A stretch of DNA of 64,000 bases, taken from positions 155,671,828-155,735,827 of the forward strand of contig OW121740.1 of assembly GCA_933228675.1 (NCBI GenBank). The letters run 5' to 3'. Shown one piece after another: positions 57,801-64,000 of this stretch. A model generated the notes under the pieces. The model did no database searches. It worked only from the letters and a program-made list of their open reading frames with translations, and was not told the DNA's origin. Numbering within the stretch: the stretch's first letter is position 1; every line of letters begins with the position of its first letter. The DNA is from Stomorhina lunata. Lineage: Eukaryota > Arthropoda > Insecta > Diptera > Rhiniidae. The position numbers were made by a program, and so were the translations under genes.

Positions 57801-58075
57801 GGTATAAAATTTTTCGATAGAAAATTTTCGGTATAAAATTCTTCTATAGAAGTTTTTCGGTATAAATTTTTTCTATAGAAAATTTTCGGTATAAATTTTT
57901 TCTATAGAAAATTTTCGGTATAAAATTTTTATAAAGAAAATTTTCGGTATAAAATTTTTATAAAGAAAATTTTCGGTATAAAATTTTTATAAAGAAAATT
58001 TTCGGTATAAAATTTTTATAAAGAAAATTTTCGGTATAAGAAAAAAATGTTCGGTATAAAAAAAAATTTAATATT
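54886..58075 (+). repeat. 29-bp AT satellite array (TTTTCGGTATAAAATTTTTC type)
   Basis: Period 29 bp (CGGTATA words at 56593 and 56622). Unit TTTTCGGTATAAAATTTTTC plus TATAGAAAA, roughly 110 units. The stretch about 56530-57200 is almost perfectly homogeneous. Variants cluster regionally: CAGTACAAA near 55610-55740, CGATAGAAA near 57200-57290, CTGTAGAAA near 57360-57480, and AAAGAAAA at the right edge (57920-58025). Regional clustering points to local amplification. Confidence 0.97.
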
Positions 58076-59564
58076 AAGATTTGTTGTGTAGAAAAATTTT
58101 TGATATTAATATTTTTCGTAGAAAAATGTTCATCTTTAAATTTTCGATATTAATTTGTAAAGAATCTTTTTATTTTAATTTTTTTTTTTAATATTTCATA
58201 GTTTTCTATTGAAAATTTTTGTTTGGAAATTTTCTATATCAGAAAACTTTCGCTTCTTCCCGGGTTAAAATCTTTTGTTTTTCGCATTCTGCTGTTACAT
58301 TTGAAATCAACCGTCATCATTGTATTCTCACATTCACTCTAACATAATTTACTTTAGTTAAGCGTCGCAGGGAAAGGCGGCCCAAAATAAGATTCTAATG
58401 GGGATGAGATGGGGGGTAATGCCAAAAATACACAGACACTTAAATAGTAATTGTACAAATGTAAAGTATGCCTAAGTGTTAGTGATTATGCGTATAAGTT
58501 ACAATTTGTGTTTAATGCATTTAAATCCTAAGTATTTTGTAAAGAAAAATATACAAGATGACCGTTGGCTAACAAAGTAGCATAAGTGACTTTCTTAAAA
58601 AATAAAAAAGTTAAAATCTAAGAATGATTAAAATAAATAAAATGATTAAATAAAAAAAATCCTCTTAACTCATTTTGCTGTCTAAGCGCCAAGAAGTTTG
58701 AAAATGTGTCTTCAAATTGGCATATGTTTAATATCATTTGCGATGTTTTGTCTGATACGAAAATGTTTATTTGTCTATTCCATATACCAAAATTTAGAAG
58801 ATACAATATTTATGCTGGCAATATGTTTTATGTTTGCGGAAAATGAAAAGTTGCCGACACACAAATGAGTGGGTCAACATTTTGCTGCTGCAATAATATT
58901 TATACAAATTGTTTGTGTTGTTGGCGTTGGCTACTTAGCACTCGCTGATATTTGAGATAATGAAGGGGTCTTTAGGCTGGGACAGAAATAGAAGATGAAG
59001 AGACGATGTTCAATTGTAAGAGGGGCTAATTTGGCTGAGTCTATTTGCAAATCTAAAATCTGATGCAATTGTCACTAGACAGGCTTTGTAACACATAATC
59101 TCTAGAGTTTTGTAATAAATTGTAAAATAAGTTTAAATTTATTTCTCTTTATTATCTTCCCAGCTTTTTCTATTTATTATTTTTAAATCTGAAAAATTTA
59201 TAATCCTATTAACACGATGATTTCCCATTATATTTTTGTTTTTCATGTTTTATTTACCCGATTTTTTTTATCTGTCTAGTCAAATTGGCATAAGTGCATG
59301 TCCGTTTCTTTTTTTCGTCTTGTTTGAAATTTATCTAAAATCTAAAGATTTATGTCCAAATCATTTGATTTATTAGTTGAGTATCTTGGGAATTTATGGT
59401 ATTTTCGCTAAATAGTTAAATTTGCTTCTTTGATTTTTAATTGTTTGCTACCCCCAAGCGTATGAGTAATATTCAGTTCAAAAATGCATTTCAATGCAAT
59501 AAATAATAATCATACGACGTGTAGTTTAAGTAAAAATGCAAAAGAAAATTTTACGACAATAACG
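58076..59564. other. Non-coding DNA between satellite arrays
   Basis: Slightly less AT-rich. Includes GTCGCAGGGAAAGGCGGCCC near 58363, the most GC-rich word hereabouts. No gene, RNA or transposon end recognised. Confidence 0.45.
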
Positions 59565-61925
59565 AATTTTTTTATAGAATAAGTTTTGATATCAACAACA
59601 TTTTTCTATAAGTTTTCGATATTAATTTCTTTTTTGAAAGAAAAATTTTCGATAGCTTTTTCTTATAAAAAAAATGTTCCATATAAAAAACAATTTTTTT
59701 TTCTAAAAAATGTTTCTATATAAAAATTGTCTTTTAGAAAAATTTTCTATAATAAATTTTTCTTATGGAAAAATTGGAATAAATTTTTCTTTTAGAAAAG
59801 TTTTTGGTATTGAATTTTTCTTAAAGAATAATTTTTAATATTAAATTTTTCTGAAAGAAAAATTTTCAATATTATTTTTTTTATATAGAAAAATTTTCGC
59901 TATTAAATTTTTACTCTAGAAAAATTTTAGATATTAAATTTTTTTCTTAGAAAAACTTTAGATATTAAATCTTTTTCTTAAAAAAATTTTTTTATCATTT
60001 TTTTTATAGATAAATTTTTGATAATAAATTTTTCTTACAGAAAATTTCTCAATATTAAATTTTTCTTAAAGAAAATTTTAAATATTAAATTTTTCTTATA
60101 GAAAAACTTTCAATATTAAATTTTTCTTAAAAAAAATTAATAGTTAATTTTTCTTAAATAAAAGTTTTCTATATTAAATTTTTCTTATGGAAAAATTTAG
60201 TATATTAAATTTTTCTTAAAGAAAAATTTTCATAATTAAATTTTTCTTAAAGAAAAATTTTCAAAATTAAATTTTTCTTAAAGAAAAATTTTCAAAATTA
60301 AATTTTTCTTATAGAAAATCTTTTAATATTAAATTTTTCTTGTAGACAAATTTTGAATATTTTATTTTCCTAAAGTAATATTTTCAATAATAAATTTTTC
60401 TTATGGAAAAATTTCTGATATTAGATTTTTCTTATAGAAAAATGTTTGATTTTCAATATTAAATTTTAATATTTAATTTTTCATATAGAAAAATTTATAA
60501 TATTAAATTTTTCTTATAAAAAAATTTTCAATGCAAAATTTTTCTTATAGAAAAATTTTCAACACTAAATTTTTCTTATAGAAAAATTTTCAATACTAAA
60601 TTTTTCTTATAGAACATTTTTTGTATAATTTTTTTCTTTTGGAAAAAGATTCAATAATACACTTTTCTTATAAAAAATTTTTCAATATTAAATTTTTCTT
60701 ATAGAAAAATGTTCGATATTTAATTTTTTTATAGAAAAATTTTCGATATTAAATTTTTCCTGTTTTTTGTCGAAAATATTTTGATATTAGTCAATCAATA
60801 ATAAACTTTTGTTGTAGAAAAATTTTTGATTTTTCTAATAGAAAAATGTTCGATATTAAATTTTTCTAATAGAAAAAAGTTGATATTAAGTTTTTCTTAT
60901 AGAAATATTTTTGATACTACATTTTTCTTATAGAAAAATTTTAGATATTAAATTTTTCTTAAAGAAAAATTTTCGATATTAAATTTTTCTGATAGAAAAA
61001 TTTTCGTTGTTAAATTTTTCTTATAGAAAAGTTTTACATATTCAATTTCTCTTATAGAAACATTTTCGATATTAAATTTTTCTTATTAAAAATTTTTCTT
61101 GAAGAAAATTTTTCGATATTAAATTTTTCTAATATAAAATTTTTCGATATAAAATTTTTCTTATAGAAAAATGTGCAATATAAAATTTTTCTAAAAGAAA
61201 AATGTTCGATATCAAATTTTTCTTAAAGAAAAATTTTCGATATAAAATTTTTCTTAAAGTAAAATTTTCGACTTACATTTTTTTATCGAAAAATTTTCGA
61301 TATTAAATTTTTCTTACAAAACATTTTCGATGTTACATTTTTATCGCAAAAAAAATTTTTCCATATTAAATTTTTTTTATAGAAATTTTACAGTATTAGA
61401 TTTTTATATAGAATAAATTTTTTTCTTAAAGAAATTTTTTTAACTCAAAATTTTTCCTATAGAACATTTTTTGATATTAAAATCTTTTCTATAAAAAAAT
61501 TTTCTATATTTTGATTTTTCTCAAAAAAATATTTTTGATACTAAAATTTATCTCAAAAAAATATTTTTGATACTAAAATTTCGTCTATAGGAAAATTTAA
61601 GAAATTAAAATTGTTGCTATGGAAATTTTTTTTGAAAAAAAATCTTTTCTATCAAAAAATATAAAAAATATCGATATTAAAATCATTCCTAAGAAAAATT
61701 TTTTATATTAAAATTTCTTTCATAGAAAAATTATCTTTTGTAAAGTTTTCGGTATTAAAATTGTTTCTTTAAAATTTTTTTGATTTTATAAATTTTTTGA
61801 TTATAAATTTATTTAAATTTTTTTTATAGAAAACTATTTTCGTATTTAAAATTTTCCTATAGAAAAATTTTTAATAATAAAATTTTTCATATACAAAATT
61901 TTTTCTATAGAAACATTTTTGATTG
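59565..61925 (+). repeat. 31-bp AT satellite array (TTAAATTTTTCTTATAGAAA type)
   Basis: Period 31 bp (CTTATAG words at 60544 and 60575). Unit TTAAATTTTTCTTATAGAAA plus AATTTTCGATA: the 28-bp unit with extra bases (TTC) in the T run. Units at 60200-60610 and 60940-61260 are best preserved. Both flanks are degenerate. Confidence 0.9.
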
Positions 61926-62824
61926 AAATTTTTTAAATTATACATATTTAGTTATTTGTAGTTTTTGTGAATGAATCACAAAATTAATAAAACTCAAGGT
62001 AACTACTACAATTCGAACAAAAAGTATAAGGGAATGTTTGACATTCAAATTTTAATAGTAATAAATCAATAAAAATCGAATTCGAATACAAAATAAAAAC
62101 TATTAATAAAAATTAAAACTTTTGCTACATATGTATTTTCCACAAAAAACAATTTAGCCTAATTTATTAGCTATAACTAATAATTTTATGTTTTCAGCCA
62201 ATTACTTAAAAAAATATTAAAATTTTTAGTATCAAACTATCTCTACAATACGAGTGTATTATGCCAATTTTAGTAGCCACAACTAAATTAACTCATAAAA
62301 TCTTCATGATTATGACTCTGCTCTGTCATCTCTGATATCTTAAAAGTCTTTAGCATTTGTCATTTTTCATTTTGTTTTCGTTTGACCTAAATTTACTTCG
62401 ATCTTCATCGCAATAAACAAGCAAATCCAAATCCACTTCTAAAATGAAACTAAACTAAACTGTTGCCCCAATGTGTATCAGCGGAAGATACACAATCAAC
62501 AATGTTGTTTTTGTTGTTCAAATTGTTTTTGTATTTTTACTATGACAAATTTACTAGAGGGAACAAATCGCAAAATATTTATTATTGTTGTTATTTTGTT
62601 TTTATTTTGTAGTTTTCGGTTGAATTTATGAATATAATTTGGCATTACGCTCATGTCATTTATAGCTAAAGAGAAGAAAATAGTAAATTTGAGTGGGTTT
62701 TATATTATGACACAGTCATCGTCTAATAAAGTTTGTAAAATATTTTTGTTGGTTTTTGAAAAAAAAAAATGAAGTTACTTTTTGTACTAGTCGGAAGCAA
62801 AAAAAAAGTTGTATTTTTAGAAAA
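61926..62824. other. Non-coding DNA
   Basis: Contains GTTGTTTTTGTTGTTC words near 62503. No gene recognised. Confidence 0.4.
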
Positions 62825-64000
62825 TTGTTTGTTAAAAAAATTTTTATAGAAAATTTTTTGTTATAAAAATTTTTATAGAAAATTTTTTGTTATAAAAATT
62901 TTTATAGAAAATTTTTTGTTATAAATATTTTTATAGAAAATTTTTCGTTATAAAAATTCTTATGAAAATTTTTCGTTAAAAAATTTTTATAGAAATATTT
63001 CTTTAAAAAATTTTTATAGAAAATTTTTCGTTAAAAAATTTGTTTAGAAAATTATTCTTAAAAAAATGTTTATAGAAAAATTTTTTTTTAACTTTTATAT
63101 TAAATGTTTTGTTATAAAAATTTTTTGTTATAAAAATTTTTTTAGAAAATTTTTCGTTAACAAAAAATTTATAGAAAAGTTTTCGTTATAAAAATTTTTA
63201 AAGAAAACTTTTCGTTATACAAATTTTTGAAAGAAAACTTTTCGTTATAAAATTTTTTATAGAAAATTTTCCGTTATAAACATTTTTGAAGAAAATTTTT
63301 TATAGAAATTTTTTTGTTATAAAATTTTTTATAGAAAACCTTTCATTATTAAATTTTATATAGAAAATTTTTCGTTATTAAAATTTTTATTGAAAATTTA
63401 AATTTGAAAAGTTTTATGAAAAATTTTTATAGCAAGAAAAATTTTTATAGCAAATTTTTTGTTACAAACATTTTTATAGCAAATTTTTCGTTATATTAAT
63501 TTTTATAAACAAATTTTTGTTATAAACATTTTTATAGCAAATTTTTCGTTATATTAATTTTTATAAACAAATTTTTGTTATGAACATTTTTATAGAAAAT
63601 TTTCGTTATTAAAATTTGTATGGCAAATTTTTCGTTTTAAAAATTTTTATAGAAAATTTCTCGTTGAAAAATTTTTATAGAAAATTTTTCGTAAAAAAAA
63701 TTATAAAAAATTTTATACTAGGTTTTTCGTTATAAAAATTTTTGTAGATATTTTTAGTTATTAAAAGTTTTTTTTTAAAATTTTTCGTTAACGGAAAATT
63801 TATAGAAAATATTTCATTATAAAAATTTTTTGTTATAGAAATTTTTGGAAGAAATCTTTTCGTTATATTTTATAGAAAATTTTTCGTTATAATCATTTTT
63901 GAAGAAAATTTTTTATAGAAATTTTGTTATTAAAATTTTTATAGAAAATTTTTCGTTATTAAAATTTGTAAGGCAAATTCTTCGTTATTAAAATTTTTAT
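62825..64000 (+). repeat. 29-bp AT satellite array running off the window
   Basis: Period 29 bp (ATAGAAAA words 29 bp apart at about 62847 and 62876). Unit TTTTATAGAAAATTTTTCGT plus TATAAAAAT, with a CGTTATAA signature in place of CGATATAA or CGGTATAA. Moderately diverged and still repetitive at the last base. Confidence 0.9.

Overview
The window looks like non-coding, transposon- and satellite-rich DNA from a higher dipteran fly. A calyptrate fly (blowfly or house-fly group) is the best guess. This rests on strong A+T bias, two mariner copies, mini-me/DINE-1-like dispersed repeats with a GTCC/GTCY tract, hAT and piggyBac remnants, CAA/CAG runs and kilobase-scale AT-rich minisatellites. I recognise no host protein-coding gene with confidence, no rRNA and no intact tRNA. 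The stretch could be one large intron or an intergenic region.

Layout. 1-6.5 kb: two arrays of one 31-bp minisatellite in opposite orientation (0.6-2.9 and 4.1-5.3 kb). 6.5-16.7 kb: transposon cluster with a TA-flanked MITE, two mini-me-like repeats, a TTAA-flanked piggyBac remnant 22 bp from a mariner, CAA/CAG-rich DNA and a 743-bp foldback element. 17.6-19.5 kb: a hAT-type element with a perfect 8-bp target duplication and a 21-bp minisatellite inside it. 20.4-21.7 kb: a second, inverted mariner inside a DINE-like repeat. 24.2-26.0 kb: a third array of the 31-bp satellite. 28.6-37.9 kb: 28-bp AT satellite arrays broken by small insertions, then an inverted array. 40.6-43.4 kb: two MITEs, a tRNA-like SINE head and a hairpin. 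44.3-52.15 kb: a 7.85-kb Transib-type transposon. 53.6-64 kb: 29- and 31-bp AT satellite arrays, one meeting an inverted array at 54.9 kb, the last running off the window.

The most informative locus is the Transib element. Both ends are CACAGTG, identical to the V(D)J recombination signal heptamer, and it is flanked by a 5-bp duplication CGCCA. It has unusually long terminal inverted repeats (about 1.43 kb), a third internal copy of the left terminus, and a near-complete RAG1-like transposase. The DDE triad and the Cys2/His2 zinc ligands all appear present. The only visible defect in the transposase is a one-base slip at a run of nine A.

The mariner and piggyBac transposase genes are all broken, so those copies are relics. 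The satellite arrays share an A/T core with different period lengths (28, 29, 31, perhaps 21 bp), which suggests one family that has repeatedly changed unit length and orientation.
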